A DNA stretch of 64,000 nt from Epinephelus fuscoguttatus (taxonomy: Eukaryota; Chordata; Actinopteri; Perciformes; Serranidae), in the NCBI RefSeq assembly GCF_011397635.1, contig NC_064757.1, positions 27,910,339 to 27,974,338 of the forward strand, given 5' to 3'. A model generated the notes under the pieces. It saw only the letters and a program-made list of their open reading frames with translations, had not been told where the DNA came from and made no database searches. Positions 36,401 to 49,666 of this stretch are shown here, piece by piece (the first letter of the stretch is position 1; every line of letters begins with the position of its first letter). The translations under genes and the position numbers were made by a program.

Positions 36401-39400
36401 CTAGACCCAGCAGAGAGCTTTCTAACCCCCTCTCCTCAGATGCTGCAGCACATCAAAATGAAAAGGCCTGAGTCTGAAGTACACGCCTAGAGAGGGAGAA
36501 TATCTGTCTCTGTCTTTAGAAAGGGTCCAGCTAAAGAGGCCTACTGTGTGCTTCTGCCCCATAGAGAGAACTGTGCTATAGGCTGCGGAGCCCCTGTGAT
36601 TGTTGTCTATGGCAGGACTACAAGAGAAAGCCACCGGCAATCTGGCCACTGGTCTTTAGAAGGTCTTTGCCTTGGTGTTGGCTCCATAGAGCTGAATAGA
36701 GAATCTATATTCTTCTCTCTTTCTGTGTGTGCCTGTCCCCCAGGCCCAGCTCTGCCTCACACTGCATGGGGCGCCATGTCATGCTGCCCAGATGAAAGCA
36801 AAGCATTCTGCGGATGGGCTCATTCGTCTTCAGCAGTGGGCCTGCAGCTTTGACGCCTGCCTTCCCTCCCTTTATTTAGGAAGAGAGGCGCTCTGACATT
36901 ATCGGCCGCTGCAGGCACATTTGAAAATAATTGCCTGTATGATTGCTATTTTTCTTACCTCTTTGAGGAGGTGTAGCCTTTGTCTTGGAATCAATGGCTG
37001 CTCAATACTGGACAGGGGAAAGGCAGTTTCCTTTCATGTCTCGGTGAAAAGGATGTATTTTTAGCGCTATTCATTTTAGCAGTGTGTGCCATGCAGTTTT
37101 AATCTATTGGTCCTCTCCACTGTGTGGAGAATGGAGGGGATTCAGAGGTTCTTCAGAGGTGCGCCACGCTGTTGCAGAGAAAAGATGCATTGACTTGTCG
37201 TCCTATCACTATCCCTCTCTCTTTGTCTATTATTTATTTGATTCCCCAGCTCTGTTCTATGAAGTGAAAAACTGAAAAGGCCTCAGTTCTGCTATTTCAG
37301 GATGGGTGACTCTGGGGACTGAGGGAGGAGGTGTGTGTGTGTGTTGTCGTATTAGTGTGTGCATCTGTGATTGTGTACATGCATTTGTGTGTCACAACAA
37401 CTACACACAGCGTGTGCACGCGCATTTGTATCTGCTTTGTATTTAAAATAAGCAAAAAAAAAAAAGGAAAAACTGCGATTGTGTGTTTTCTCTCCACTTC
37501 ATGCCCAAACACACTTAACACAACAACAGATGGCTGTGTGTCATCAGAGCGTTGATTCAAGCCGCATATTTCCATGGAAAGAGTCACAGCGGAGAGAGAC
37601 GAGGGTCCAAATGGCTGTTTATTCTGCCACAAGTGATCCCCAGGGTGTGATGAAGGAAGGTCTATCCTACAGTAGGACACCAAGTCAGTGTTTACTATGG
37701 AATGGCTATGTCCGGCGCCGCCTCAGTAAATCATGTTAATTGATCAGCAGCTTTGCAATGCATGGGGTTTAAATGAAGGTTGTTTAATCATTATAGGGAA
37801 ACCAAGTGGGTTTAGCTCATCTTGCTTTATACTGTTTGCCAAGTGTGTCTTTGTATGTGTATGTGGTGGAGCATCATGGAGTGGCTTAACTACTTCATTA
37901 AAAAGGCATTTGAGGAGATAGATGCTGAAAATGAGAAACAGGCACATTTATTTCTTATGGTAGAGCATTACAAACGGGCTTAGCTCCAATATCAGTAGTT
38001 TAAGCATCTTGCAGGTCTATTAAACACTGCTACAGTAGAGCTGTGTACATCTTGGGCTCGTCACACAACCTACAAATTTTATATGAATGTGATGTGGTGA
38101 GCAATCGTAGGCAGCTGATGGTGCCAGCAGAGGGAGGACAACAAATTAATCAGATTAATTTTTCCATTTGGCGTGGATGAGATTCACCGTCCGGTGCATT
38201 CGTGTCTCTCTCTGGTCAGATGGCCAGCGAGATGTTTTGACACCTCGGGGCTCCTTGTCTGTCAGAAACTCAGCCAGAAAGACTGACAGACAGACCGACA
38301 CAAAGCAGACATCTCCTGGAGCCTGCCGCTTGCTTATTCAATTCAGAATATTTTAATAAAGCAGACAGGCAGAGAGAAATAAGGCTAGGAGTAAGGGAGG
38401 AAAGATAAGGCCGAGGGAGATTCACAGAGGGTGGAAAAGAAGGTGGGGTATAGAAAGTGACTGACAAAGAACAAGGGGGATGCTGACATATGGGGTGAAA
38501 TTATAGAGTGGGGGAAGAATGGAGAGAGTGAAAGTGAAAGGAGGGTTTCTGACAGAAAGAGGGTGAAATGAGTGGGTGGAACAGGCAGACAGATAGAGGG
38601 GGAGAGAGGGAAGGTGGAGGTAGGTTAATGGAGGAAGAGAGCAGGAGGAGGGGGGGGACTGAAGGTGCAATGGAAAGAGAAGGAAAAGGGCTGGATGAGA
38701 GTGATGGAGGTGAATAGAAAGGGGTGGACAGCTTGGTGTACGGACATCACACGTATGGGCCTCAGAGGAGCCGGGGAGGAAGGAGGAGGGGGTCCACACT
38801 GCTCCACAGCCTCACAAAGGACGCTGACTTCCTGGCTCGCCACGGTCCTTTTCTATAACCCATCGGGCAGGGGAGAGGCTTCAAGAGGATGGGTGGTCTT
38901 AAGTGGAAGGGGGCAAAGTATCCCTTCCACCCTCAAGTACGCCTGCGTTTAGTTAAAAGTAACACACGGGGGAAATCAGAGTATTCTTTTCCGCATGTTA
39001 TTACTTTTTTATATGAATTATTCTCCTCTGTTCTGCCGTGAGTCGCTCAAGCCTCGGCGGGATCGACAGCAACAGGGACAAACAGAATGAGGGCTGAATA
39101 AAAAAAACGAACGGCAGCAGCAGCAGCAGGCCTACTTTACGCCTGTAAGCTCCTCCTTTCACCAGAACTGATGCAAAACAACGGCTGGCCTTTTCCCTCT
39201 AAACCTCATCCCGCGTCACTCAGCTCAGGGCTAATGGGTAACCATGGTTACAGGCCTCACACATCCCCTCCATTTTTTTTTCCAGGGAAAGAGATTGAAG
39301 GAAGAGAGAGAGAAAGAGGGTGTCGGTATTGGTACCTGGTTGCCCTTGTATCACTGATGCTTATCGGATCACTCCATCTTCATAAAGCTGTCCATTACCA

Positions 39401-40384
39401 TGCAGGTATTGGTCCCACATCCCTCTCCAGCACACAGCTCAGCTGGAGAGGAATAAACTAGGCTCAAACCGGGCTGATGGGCTCACTGCTTCAAGGCTGC
39501 TTTTTGTTCCACCACAGTGTCAGGCCTGAAACGCAATGCTTTACCTGGCACGGTCATGAAGACTGAGAACGATGCTCTTTCTGCTGTCTTTAGAGACGCA
39601 GAGCCGGAGATGCAAGTGGGAGCTTTTTGCAGTCTGTTCAGAGGCAAGTGGTGTTTTAGACGATAGACGTTGGTGTTGGTGTTGATGATGACGAGTGTGA
39701 GACATAGGTCCACCAGTTGGGACTCATTCTGTGTTGTTTTTATCTGAGTTTTTAGAGCTCTCCATACCCGGATGTCTCCGATCGTAGTGTGTTCCCCTGA
39801 CATCTGCTTCTGTAATCAAAGACAGAGTGCGGGAGAAAGGCATACAGCCAGAGAGACAGCACAAGACACCCCAGAATGACATTGTGGAGGTGAAAAACCT
39901 CTCAGGTCGCCCCCAGCAGCACTCACCTGGGAGCTGATGTGTGAAGTTGGGGGTTGCGTGTGTGTATGTGTGTGTTGAAGCAGGTGATGGAGTTTAGCAG
40001 GGTGTGTTCAGGGTTCAAAGAGCAGCCCCTCGGAGCGCATCACGTCTTATTCTAATGAACGGGAAGGATAGGCGTACCTGCTGTTTGATTGGCTCTGGAT
40101 GTGGCTGCCAAGGCAACCCCTCACCCATCCTTCTTCCTCCCTGTCTCCCCCTTCCTTCCTTCCTTTTCCTCTCCCCTCCTCCTCCCCTCCCCAGTTCCAC
40201 AGCTAGGCTCAGAGATGAGTCGCGCTCAGACAGGTGAGATGGCTCATGAATATTTATGCAGTGGGATTTCATTCCTCCTGCCGCTGGCCCCTCCCCCTCT
40301 CCAACGCAGTGCTGCGTTTGTCCTTCACGGTAAGAGGCAGCGTCCTCGCTCCTGTCCCTCAGGTTAATCTGCCTGCTCTCTAGC

Positions 40385-40432
<48 letters not shown>

Positions 40433-43400
40433 CTGGTAAGTAGGTTTCCCCAAGTGAGTGATGAGAAGGCAGACCTGTCACAAGGGGGCCCGCTGAGATC
40501 GAGAGCTCCTAACACCTTCATACCTCTTTCTCTCTCTGTCTCTCTGAGGTCTGAACTGAAGCAGAAAGATAGCTAATACCCAGTTTGCTGACTGTCTGTA
40601 TCACGGATCCTTAAGTATAGTCTACATGAAGCTAACATTAACGACTTTATAATTAAGTAAGTCAATAATGAGAAAAAATGAAGTAGTAACCATATTGATA
40701 ATCAATCAAAACATAACAGTTAAATCTCACTGTGGAGATGTCAAATCATATCAACTTTATTTTTATATAGCACTTTACACACAACACAGTTGATCCAAAG
40801 TGCTTTACAGAGGAAAACAAAAACAAAAGAAGGAAAAAAACCACAATAGAAGAGAAGCAAAATCAGGGTGCTGATCCATTATAATGATAACTATAAGAAA
40901 AGCAGTAAAGGCACATGGTCACACAGAACCCAGAGTGACGTCACACACCTACAGAGACTTTAGGGGACATAACTGACGAGGATGACTCCTGAATATCTCA
41001 ATAGTAGGGGAAAGTGAGATGGTAGGAGGGAGAGAATTTCATAGTTTTGGGGCAGCGGTACAGAAGGCCCTGTCCTGAATCTCAGTCAGGACAGACAGAA
41101 GTGAGACGATCTCAGTTCTCTGACAGCGTGATATGGGGACAGGAGTTCTGTAATGTCAGGGGGTGAAACCATTTAACACTAAACGGATTTTAAAAGGCGT
41201 AATATGCTCTCTCTTTTTTGACCTTATCAAAACTCTGCGTGATACTAAAATCAGGGGTGCATGATACTGGATTTTTGCTGATATCTGATATGCCAATATT
41301 CTGTGATAACTCATTTCAGTCTACTGCAAATGCCGATATATGCACATATGTGTTCACACCTAATTGCAGAGAACATCAAGTCTCTCCTGGAGTGGAATTA
41401 GCATACCGTTATGTCTGCTCTTGCTGTGATGGCCCACTGGCAGATGCGGACATAAAATAAAATGCTTTTTAAAATGTAAACATGTACTGGGCAAGGTAAG
41501 AAAAGGACTTTTTTGTAACATTTCCAAACAAAACTGTGAAATTCAGCAGGCTTGGATGATGCTGTCCCTGAGACACTCCTGTCAGTAGTCACAACCAGGT
41601 CACATTTGACCTGTTACTACTGAATAAAGTCACATGCTTTAAGTGTCATTTTGTCAGCCTGTTGTTTAGGCAGAAAAGTTCACACTAATTTTAAAGCCTT
41701 TATACGCCAATACCAATGATGTGATGATATTATTGTGCATCCATGAACAAAATATTTGATTGCATTCCTCAGTTTCATATAATGGTGATGAAATACTTGT
41801 GGACTTTTTAAACTTTTGGGCAGACAAAGAAGGCAACTTTTTTATATGTTGACAGCGGGATTTTAAGCTACATAAATAAAGCTGACATGACTTAGCTTGA
41901 ACGTCAAGATATCACCTCAGACTCTGGTAACTGGTAATTATTTTTGTTATTTCAGAGACTAAATGATTAGTCAGTTAATGTGAAAAGGAATATACAAATG
42001 GTAGGATGTCTTGGGGGGTTTTTTCATGCCGTTTTTGTGTTTGCGCTCTGTGTTGTTTTATGATTTGAGCCGCTACAACATTTACAAGAGCTACAGCTTT
42101 TAAATATGAGGAGTTATTGCTTTTCTCCTTTTTATATCATTGTAAAAAATACTGTTGTTTCTTTTTCTACTGCTGGTCAAAGTAGACATTTTAACACATC
42201 ACTATGGGCTCTTTTTTATTAGATTTTTTTTTTTTAAAATGTATGGATTAATTAGTAATGACAGTAATCGTTAGTTGCAGGCAACCCCCTGAGCTGAGAA
42301 ATCACTATGCAAACAATGTGCCAGGCCAATTCTGTTATGCTACGTTACATTACATGAGGAGGAGGCCCATATGCAGTAATTGCATCTTTAGCATTTGTTT
42401 TTACTCATTTTTGTGCCAGCTCCTGTGAGGAAATCAGATTTGCAGGAAGTGTGTTTCTCTCAAACTTTAGTAGTAGTATTATTGTAGCATGGTAAAGTAT
42501 ATAGCCTTGGCCCGTGTGTTTTTTTCTGTCCCAGCTCAGAGATTACCAAGAGAGCGAGATTCACCCCAATCAGACTGACAAGCCTCCTCCCAATGTGTAT
42601 GTGGTGGGAGGATCAGCCGTGTTTCATAAATATATGTACATACTGTATTTGTTATTCAAATCCAAGGATAAAAGCCGTGGTGGAAGGGGTTTAGTCATGC
42701 TGCAAAAGCAACAAGACAAGAGGAGAGCCATGTTGGAGTGTGACAGAGAGGAGAGGGGGAGATGCAACCTAGCGGAGAGAGATAGAGATGGAGAGGAAGA
42801 AAAAAAAAAGTGGGTGCCTCTCTTTATGCTTATTAGTTAGGCATTAGCTGTAGTTAAGCGCATTGCTTGTGGGGACTGTATCATAATTGTACCATTTCAG
42901 TCTGCTGCCACCCACACCAATGCAAATATGGATAGGATCTGTTTATAATTAGCATACCTGTTAAATGTATTTGTGAGTATTGCCTAGAGAACACAGCCTT
43001 TTGTTAGCTGGCATTTGTTTTTGTTCTGCTATCATGGGGGTTTTTCTAGGAAACCATTCCTCAGAAGACATTTTAAGGCATACATGTAAACAAATGTGAG
43101 GATCATAGGATGTGTTTTACACATTGCCGGGGCCAGCTTTGCAGATAAGTTGAGAGAATGCAGTGTTTTTGTCAGACCTGAATATCAGAAAAACTAAAAG
43201 CTGCAGAGCTGGAGCGTGTGAGGCCCTATAGTGACAATCTAGTGGGAACCAAAGCAGAACCAAAGCAATACTAGCCTAATTAGCTGACCTGATTACTATA
43301 TAGGCTGGATAAAGTATGGAAAAGGAATCATCCTCATAAGGCATAATTACAGAACAGCACATGCATGAGAATGTTTTCATCTTCACTGGAAGAAAACAGA

Positions 43401-46400
43401 ACTGGTTTTAAGAAGCAAACACAGCCCCCCAGTACATACACTTAGCCACTTTTGAGTGCCATCATTCATCCATCTCTGTGCCGTAGCTATCTGTTATGGC
43501 TGAAGTAAACATTAAGGCCATCAGTCTGCGGTGTGCATGGAGGTGGTTGCCTCCATTTGTCCATGTCCAGTCAGCTGCGGAGAAACGGTGATGGAATCCT
43601 GACAGATTGTCTGTGTTTTGGAGCGTGTTGTTTTCCTTGCCCATCCATTTCTCTTCTCCTAGCCATGTTTGCCATGCATCATCACTCTCACTCCCTCTCC
43701 CTCCTTCCACCTCCTCCTTCCTTGCCTCATCATTTCTCAGAGGGGATGGGAGCGATGGATGGACATCCGGCTACCTGCGAGGAGAAAACTGTGGAAACAC
43801 TTGTTATTAGTGAGCACTGTGTGAAGCTCTGGAGCAGCACCACACAAAGACACAACGCAACTGGCTCTTTTCAATTCTCTCGCCCCTTCTTATTCTGTCT
43901 CTATCTCACTCCATCCTCCCCCTCCCTCCCTCCCCTCCACCCACCCATCTACCTCCGTCTCCATGTCATTGTGTGCCAGCCAAACTTGTCTAATCAGCAG
44001 ATTCGACCAAAAATAATTGGCGGTGGCCTTGCTGCTAGCGCGCGTCGTGCTGTATACAGATAGGGAAAGGAGCACTTAATATTCCACGCAGCCCGTGCCT
44101 CTCCTGTTCTCTGTGATATCTGACCTCTTTTGTCTCCTGCTCGGCTTGATGTTGATTTTGGAGGGCATTGTTAGCCAGAGCGCTGTGATTGGAAGAGGTT
44201 GTGAGTGAGGGGGGCTGTGGTTGGTTGGGTTAAAGGGAGGCTGATTTGCATAAAGGCTTAGCCCAGATTTGGAGCCACTCAGCGAGATCTGAGGAGAAGG
44301 GCCCGAGGGCCACGAGGTAATCATCCATGGCCTGTCACAGTGCTGTCATCCCTCTGTGTATTTGTGTGTCTGTGCATCTGTCTGCGTCCGTGTGTCTGTG
44401 CGAGCGGGAGACAGAGCGCATTGTGTCTGCGCCTCTTTGTGTTTGTTTGTATTCCTTTGCGTTTTGTATGCATCATTGTTGAGCATCTCTATCTCACTCT
44501 CACTGTCTTTTCCTCTACTTTTTTTTGTGTGTGTGGTTTCCCAGGAAGGCTCATCCGTGCCAAGCGGATGGTAGTGGCAGCCAATCCCTCAGAATATGAG
44601 TATACAGAAGGCAGCATACCGATGGAGTGGGACGGTAAGTCTGGACCATGGCACCACTGTTACATGCTTTAACTATCACCATCATGGATAAATGACAATG
44701 TTAACAAGAGGGCTACCCAGCAGAGTACACAAAGTGCTGCACAAATAAAATGGAATAACAAATTCATGGCTGCATCTATTGGGTTCTAGGCTAATCCATT
44801 GATTTTCCTTCTTTTTTTTTCATACTGCGAGATGGGGGTTGGGAGAAGCGTATTCATGAGTTTATCAAAGACGCCTTCTGCTGGTGTTATACAACCGTAT
44901 CATAAAATAGTGTTTCAAATTTCTTACAACTGGATACAAACTGTTCCCTCTGTCTCAGACTGGCTTTATCCACCTTAAACCCCTCATCCTGCTTCGCCCC
45001 ATCCCTCATGCATTTTCATCAGGATGCAAATAAGAAAGGGATAAAAGAGGCCCAGAATCCCTGCGCTAGCTGGAGGAAGAGTTAGAAAATCTCTCTCTCC
45101 CTCTTTCTCTCTCTGGCTCCCTTTAACCTGCTCCGCTGTGCAGCCAGCTCAGCCAAAATAGAGCTCCTTAAAAAGAGGAGGAAAAAAAAGATGACAGACA
45201 GACACAGTTCTACTCAGGAGGAGAAAGAAGGACAGAGCTACTGATGGAGAATGACAGAGTGTGTACTTTCAAATTCAAAGATCAGAGCAGATCTACACTG
45301 TCTCTTCTGAGACGCAGCACTCAGTGGCCCTGCTCTGCCTAGACTAAAGCAGTATTAGTGTTTTGAGTTTATCGTGTGTATAACTTTTCTGCATGTTTCC
45401 CTATAGTTTGCTAAGTGAAATGAAACAAAACAAAGCGAAAACCCCGGATACGTTTTCCCTCAACTGGCTTGGTTACTCAGTCTTTGCACCGAGCCACTGT
45501 AGTGCCCTGAAACTCAGCGATGCTATAGCTGCAGCCTTTAAATATGACTGCAGGTTTTGTTTGTGCAGCATATGTTTGTGTGGGTGTTCTCACTCTCCTT
45601 TTTTTCCCTCTCTCCTCCCTCCTCTCTCCTCCTCCTACAGCTTGGATCCGAGGCAGACGGAAGGAGCCCCCCTCCGTCGAGGTACGTCTCCCCCTAGCCT
45701 CCCTGCTGAGCTGATGGTTGGACTCTGGGGGGCTGGTTACAAGGGAGGGAAGAAGCAAAGATGGAGAGGAGAGGCTTTGATTTGTTTTATCTTACAGTTT
45801 CGAACTGCATCCAGGAACTTTGGGGGACAGGTGTTAAAATAAACAGCAGCTGAAGTGCATTGATGGCGAGGCGGAGAGCAAAGACAGCCTCTGAACAAGG
45901 GGCTCACTGACACCATGTCCTAGTTTACTTTCTTTTTTTCCCAGCAAAAGCCTGCATCTCGGCTTTTTGTGTTTTATTTCTGGCAGTCTCCAAGTTTTTC
46001 CCCTCGTGTACCTCTCACTGGGTTTATTGCTCTTTAAATGTGAGAATGCTGGAAATTATTTGGCCGGTGAAATGTGGGTCTATAGGAAATCCCTTGGAAG
46101 GCCAATGCCCAGGCACTCTTTCTATCTCTCTGTCCTCTCTCCCTGCCAGTGGCCAATGCCATCCCCTGCCTCTATTGCCAGAACATTCTCTTCCAATTTT
46201 CTGCCTTGCGTCTGCCCAATAGCTGCCATTGACAGCTGGACAGTGTTGATGTGGCCAAGGCTTCACTCCCAGCACATTACCCTACCCCTTGTCACGCTCC
46301 CTCTCTTCCCGGTCCAAGCCGACATAAATTGATTGGATTAAATCCTGTCATTAACAGGCTGGAAAAGCAGCTCAGTATGTTTGTCTCCCTCCCCAAAGCG

Positions 46401-49400
46401 GGGCTTTTTGGCCACGGCTCTCCCCTCTCTTTTCCAGTCCTTCAGTTCTGCCAACACACAACAGCATTATGCCCAGTCCTCCCTTCCCTTTTGGCTTCTC
46501 ATGCTAGGGAGAGGCTAACATCACTGGACACTAGCTGTGGCTCAAGTGGGTAACTATTCCACTGGTGGACTATGTTCAGGTTATAATTGTTTCCATGAGC
46601 TGGAATGGTTGTTTATATTGTGGATGCCTCCTGTCATGTTAGTTTACCAGGCCGTTCCAAGCACTACATTTTTAACCTGGGTTTATTGGACCAGCAGAGG
46701 TTAACTGAACACGCTTGTTCTGTTTCTAGTAAATGTCTCGCTTCATACTCCACTGACACACACATTTGTTCCTGGAAGCTGCCCAGTGCAACTTCCATGT
46801 CTCTTGTACTCCTGACTAGTGACTTTTTGTGCCTTGCTCTAAGACAAACAGAGGTGGTCGGTTTAAAGAGGGGGAGTTACCATTGTTTTACGTATGCAGG
46901 ACAGTTTGAAGATTCCAGTAAGTAATCTTGTAGTCACACTCCATTTTCTCAAATCATCAGGAAACTGCCACCTCAACATTTCCAGCACCACAGACCTTGG
47001 TATATGATGTGTGTAGAGGTTAGCAATATTACGATACATTTGCCATACTGTTAATACTGTCCCTTTGATTTATCTTGGTAGCCATAGTTTGTTAATTAAA
47101 GGAGAGGCAAGTCCCTCCCCTTCCGGTGTCCCCTATGGGACCTTGTTTTGGAAAAAAATACGGCAGTAGTCATGGCCGGAGACAAATAATTTTTTGATCC
47201 TGTTTGAATTGTGCCACACATGATGTTTGTCTATTTAAAACATAATGTTGCGAGTCAGGAAAGTCGCAGTCAGTCATAGGTTTGTCACAGTACCTGAAAT
47301 GGCTCAGTGAGCTACATTTCCTGTCACATTATACATCACCAACAACCAGCTAGCTGGGTAACCTACCTATGTTACATGCACAAGTGTAACGCTATCTTAC
47401 CTGATGTGATTACCAGCGACTCCTGAGGCCTGTACTACAAAGCCAGTTCAACTTAACCACGATATCTTTTCACTATCTGGCTTGACTAACCATATACTGA
47501 CCGTCTGGATAACCAGTACTACAAAGCTAGTTATCAACTAGTTCAGTCAACTATGAGTTTTCCTATCCAACCACAAGCACGTTCATATAAAAGAGCAGGG
47601 GTGTTAATTATGAGCAACATCCTCAGAACCATGAATGAAGTAGGCTGCTTAATATCATATGATATAAAATGCAGAAATATTGAAAGTACTATCCAAAAAT
47701 TCAATGTCAGCCAAGATTTAAATTACATGTAGGTATCACTAGGTTATATGTGACATTAGTATAGAGTATTTTTTGCTATTTAGTTGGATGATGATGAATA
47801 TGTCACATAAAGCATTTACAAGTGATGCCAGACTGTTTCTGCTACTGAAGTGAAGACTGGAAAAGTAGCCTATAGTCAATGACTGATGAGGTCTATCTGA
47901 CAGAAATGTTGCATTTATAATAACGGGAGCCAATTAACATAGTATGGGTTATTTTTCTAATAAAATATTATCTTTTTTCCTCATTCTCATCACATAAGTC
48001 ACTTTGCACAAGTTAAAGTACTGCTAAAAATCACGTGTTTAGTGTTGTAAATGAGGCTCTGCTTTAAAACCAGGGGAAATAACCTGAAACAAGGTAATGA
48101 CCTGACCTGTAACAGTATGTAGGTTACTCTTTTTTTTACCTGAGACTCTGGACTTTTGTCCATGGATACTTTTTTCTCCAGCGATCTGATTGGTCAGAGG
48201 TCAGGGTGTTGACAGGCTATGATCCAATACTCTGAAGTTAACCTGCTCTGGGGCAGGTTAGCTGTTTAGCATGAGTTGCTACGGTGATTTTATCCTGACG
48301 AAAAGAGAACCAGCTTTGTAGTACTGAAAACCCAGAGTTAACCATGAAGTTACCTCGCTGACTCAAAATCCTGCTTCGTAGGACAGGCCAAGACCTGTTG
48401 CTTGTGTGAGTAAGTCCCAGTACGATACACACAGTCATCATCACTTCAGGGTAGGATGTCACCTACGCGATTTATCTTTCTAATTGTATATTTTTACTGT
48501 CTAATACTTCAACAGTGTTACGATAAACTGTGACTCTCTCGACTTGCAAATCTAATTTACAAACATTATTTTTGTAATTCATGGTACAATTCAAACAGAA
48601 TCAAAAGTACCATACATATTTTTTTTTCAATAAGGTCACATGGTAGTGCAATGGAAGAGGAGGGACTTCCCTTTTCTATTTGCATGGCTGCTTTATTTAA
48701 TATATAAAATATATAGATAGTATGAAATGTATGATAAGTAAATATACCACAAAAGAGAAATTGTTTTACCCATTATCACACACTCGAAAGCCCAGCATAT
48801 AATATAGTGTCACAGACAACACCTGCAAGACAGTTTTAAAACATCTTGAATTTCAGTTACAAGGGTCTTGAATATTTTTCCTGCCACATAATTTTAATAG
48901 GTTTTTTTAGCGTGTGGTTGTGGACCTTTGGTAGATTTTACACATCTAAAGTATAAACCCTAAGTGGTTTGTTGTGACGGTGGACTGTAATGTGCAGGAG
49001 GAGGTGGAGTTTCAGTCAGCATCATGAAACCTATAGCTAACACTGTTAGCCACAGTAGGCAGAAAGCTCATTGATTCATAATAGGGAAGTGTCGATTTCA
49101 GCAAAAATTAAATTTTTAATCAGTTAATACACCAACCTTGTTCAACATATATGGATCCAGGCCATGTTGGTTGATTAATTATATTAATAGGAATTATTGA
49201 CACATATAGCTTGTTTACAAAAATGTGATATGAATGTCAATAAATTACTAAACTTAATAAATCATTCTAGGCCATATCGTTTCCACCGGTTTCCCATCAT
49301 TCTTTAACCGATACGACCATGAAAAACATGTTCAGTTGTATTCTATGTGGTATTAAAAAGTTAATTTGGTGAATGTTTCAGAAACCCTGAATATGAATGT

Positions 49401-49666
49401 ATATCCACCTGTGTGTCTTCCAGGAGCTGCTGAAGAACGAGGCTTACAGGGAGCAGATCAAACTGAAGGGCAAGGAAGTGGAGGAGAGAGATCTGGCCCT
49501 GCAGGCCAAGGAGTACGAGGACGGTCTGGTGGCGACTCCTCTAAAGACTAAGGCCAAGGGCCATGCAGCCAGCACCAGCTTCGGCAAGGAGGAGTTCAGC
49601 GCGGACCCCACCAGCACTGCGAACACGTTCCAGCCTGGCTCGTGGATGCCCAATCCCAAGAAATAG
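33498..49666 (+). CDS. ndufaf2: NDUFAF2 (mimitin, B17.2L), complex I assembly factor, complete CDS in 4 exons
   Basis: NDUFAF2 is a mitochondrial matrix assembly factor, paralogous to NDUFA12, that holds a late complex I intermediate. Exons: 33498-33612 (ATG), 44545-44634, 45641-45681, 49424-49666 (TAG). Introns are 10.9, 1.0 and 3.7 kb; all are GT/AG and in phase, giving 162 aa (human 169). Exon 1 encodes the conserved REHVGTDTLGNKYYIIPEQ; exon 2 AKRMVVAANPSEYEYTEG and IPMEW; exon 3 AWIRGRRKEPPSVE; exon 4 ELLKNEAYREQIKLK and the vertebrate C-terminal signature TFQPGSWMPNPKK. The start is the ATG at 33498; an in-frame GTG lies two codons upstream but has no support. AATAAA at 49726-49731 is the likely polyadenylation signal, with another at 50035-50040. 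It runs tail to tail with smim15. Confidence 0.97.
33835..34025 (+). repeat. Probable LINE 3' tail
   Basis: The segment ends GTACATTTACTTGGCCAATG then AAGCTGATTCTGATTTTGG, a familiar 3' end of teleost non-LTR elements. No coding part remains. It lies near the start of ndufaf2 intron 1. Confidence 0.4.
34030..40743. other. ndufaf2 intron 1, left part: no gene found
   Basis: I found no exon or RNA gene. The stretch holds a poly(A) run (34335-34355), pyrimidine-rich blocks (about 35960-36060 and 40135-40195), AGC repeats near 39114-39129 and a GT microsatellite (40387-40431). Long open frames over 40015-40521 and 38422-38799 are by-products of simple-sequence bias. ATGAATATTTATGCA at 40246-40260 resembles a POU-type site. 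Confidence 0.5.
40387..40431. repeat. (GT)n microsatellite
   Basis: About 22 GT units in ndufaf2 intron 1, visible directly. Confidence 0.96.
40744..41205 (-). mobile_element. LINE-like remnant, minus strand
   Basis: The right part (41030-41200) holds GGCAGCGGTACAGAAGGCCC and GATATGGGGACAGGAGTTCT, blocks that recur in antisense copies of L2-type LINEs of fish. The left end (40744-40810) has TATATAGCACTTTACACACA and AAAGTGCTTTACAGAG, a typical LINE 3' UTR in reverse. No open frame remains. Inside ndufaf2 intron 1. Confidence 0.5.
41206..44544. other. ndufaf2 intron 1, right part: no gene found
   Basis: No exon or RNA gene was seen. A perfect octamer ATTTGCAT (44244-44251) lies in a low-repeat block (about 44040-44330) that could be regulatory. 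The 176-codon frame at 43533-44063 is proline/serine-rich from pyrimidine tracts and has no family motif. Confidence 0.45.
45682..47099. other. ndufaf2 intron 3, left part: no gene found
   Basis: No exon, RNA gene or recognisable element was found. Several frames of about 100-150 codons exist here but lack motifs, and one of them simply runs over ndufaf2 exon 3. Confidence 0.45.
47100..48678. mobile_element. Non-autonomous DNA element with long inverted ends, carrying a nested element
   Basis: Left-end blocks (GGCAAGTCCCTCCCCTTCC, ATGGGACCTTG, CCTGTTTGAATTGTGCCAC) recur in inverted order at the right end. There, read on the minus strand, they are GGGAAGTCCCTCCTCTTCC, ATGTGACCTTA and TCTGTTTGAATTGTACCAT. 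The inverted arms are roughly 130 bp and diverged. TTAA directly precedes the left end; the right outer edge is degraded. A different element (47427-48389) fills the middle. No transposase is seen. It lies in ndufaf2 intron 3. Confidence 0.65.
47427..48389. mobile_element. Nested element with two-tier inverted ends (Harbinger-like?)
   Basis: The ends read GGCCTGTACTACAAAGCC and, inverted, GGCCTGTCCTACGAAGC. A second inner pair repeats the motif: TACTACAAAGCTAGTTATC at about 47517, and inverted TACTACAAAGCTGGTTCTC at about 48330-48312. This two-tier layout suggests transposase-binding repeats. No target duplication could be fixed, and the Harbinger assignment rests on memory of similar fish elements. 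There is no ORF. It is inserted in 47100-48678. Confidence 0.6.

Noticed and set aside
40015-40521. 168-codon minus-strand frame
   Set aside because: It spans a GT microsatellite and pyrimidine-rich DNA; composition explains its length.
43533-44063. 176-codon plus-strand frame in ndufaf2 intron 1
   Set aside because: Ser/Pro/Leu-rich from CT-rich tracts, with no motif and no splice context.
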